NCBI GenBank assembly: GCA_002162955.1
Contig: MABD01000051.1
Location: forward strand, 30,406 to 94,405
Direction: 5' to 3'
DNA length: 64,000 nt
Origin: Gammaproteobacteria bacterium 45_16_T64
GTDB lineage: Bacteria; Pseudomonadota; Gammaproteobacteria; Pseudomonadales; Ketobacteraceae
Within the stretch, counting starts at the first letter, position 1. Every line of letters starts with the position of its first letter. Shown here piece by piece: positions 63,841 to 64,000 of the stretch. The notes beneath the pieces are model-generated. The model ran no database searches. It was not told where the DNA came from and saw only the letters and a list, made by a program, of their open reading frames with translations. The position numbers and the translations under genes are program-made.

Positions 63841-64000
63841 TGTTAACGGCAATGCAAAACTGACCCACTAACGACAACCGAAAATTGACCCACCTGAGGC
63901 AAAATAACCGCCAAATCAATTATGGGATGGCGGTGATGATAACTCAGGAGACACTAGTGGAAATTCACGTACTACACCGACAAGGTCACGGAATACGGGC
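63841..64000 (+). mobile_element. IS21-family insertion sequence, left end, truncated by window
   Basis: TG at 63841 begins an IS21-type end: two near-identical repeats AAAACTGACCCAC (63856-63868) and AAAATTGACCCAC (63881-63893) lie 25 bases apart, and an istA frame follows. The right end lies outside the window. Confidence 0.75.
63937..64000 (+). CDS. istA: IS21-family transposase IstA, N-terminus only
   Basis: The frame from ATG 63937 reads MITQETLVEIHVLHRQGHGI and continues past the window end, which is the typical N-terminal start of IS21-family IstA. The rest cannot be seen. A GTG at 63934 is a possible alternative start. Confidence 0.75.

Overview
The window looks like chromosomal DNA of a free-living, probably marine or hydrocarbon-associated gammaproteobacterium. 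This rests on the gene set: a PBP1C/alpha-2-macroglobulin pair, orphan Hcp, AraC regulators with the arabinose-binding-type N-domain, an AlkB/XylM-type monooxygenase, limonene-epoxide-hydrolase and HSL-type esterases, cyclic-nucleotide and cyclic-di-GMP enzymes and an MCP. Genus cannot be fixed from the sequence alone.

Layout. 0-8 kb: two SDR dehydrogenases, an ABC1/UbiB kinase, a membrane-anchored retropepsin-like protease, a membrane class III cyclase overlapping a lipoprotein gene, a YjbQ-family protein and a MOSC protein. 8-18 kb (minus strand): pbpC with a 1916-residue alpha-2-macroglobulin carrying an intact CTEQ thioester, then two uncharacterised envelope proteins. 18-20.3 kb: a FlK-like thioesterase with a damaged 5' end, a limonene-1,2-epoxide-hydrolase-family enzyme, and DUF4013 and DUF4870 membrane proteins. 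20.4-25.2 kb: a minus-strand three-gene unit (heme dioxygenase of the cyclooxygenase/alpha-dioxygenase class, DUF1569 exported protein, lipoprotein) divergent from an AraC regulator.

25.5-35.3 kb is the metabolic centrepiece: a six-gene operon whose subunit order and sizes match acetophenone carboxylase (ApcA-E) plus a beta-ketoacyl-CoA ligase. It is preceded by two TTTAC-N4-GTAAA palindromes. Its expected job is ATP-dependent carboxylation of a ketone to a beta-keto acid, then CoA activation; the substrate is not known.

35.5-49 kb: GGDEF-EAL protein, GFA/GNAT pair, periplasmic rhodanese with an MCP, a small protein with clan-CD-protease-like motifs, hydrolases, a DprE1-like flavoenzyme, three lipoproteins (one catalase-like) and a partial duplication beside an HSL esterase. 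49-54.5 kb: HxlR regulator divergent from a Ser/Asp-nucleophile hydrolase, a lipase, and an AraC regulator divergent from a XylA-like reductase/AlkB-XylM-like hydroxylase pair. 54.5-57.2 kb: hcp, a deoxyribosyltransferase-like protein, a DEAD-box helicase.

57.6-64 kb is accessory DNA: a cluster of small unrelated ORFs separated by attC-like sites with no integrase visible (CALIN-type). One cassette gene (DUF4259-ankyrin) is split by an IS3-family element, and an IS21-family element begins at the right edge.
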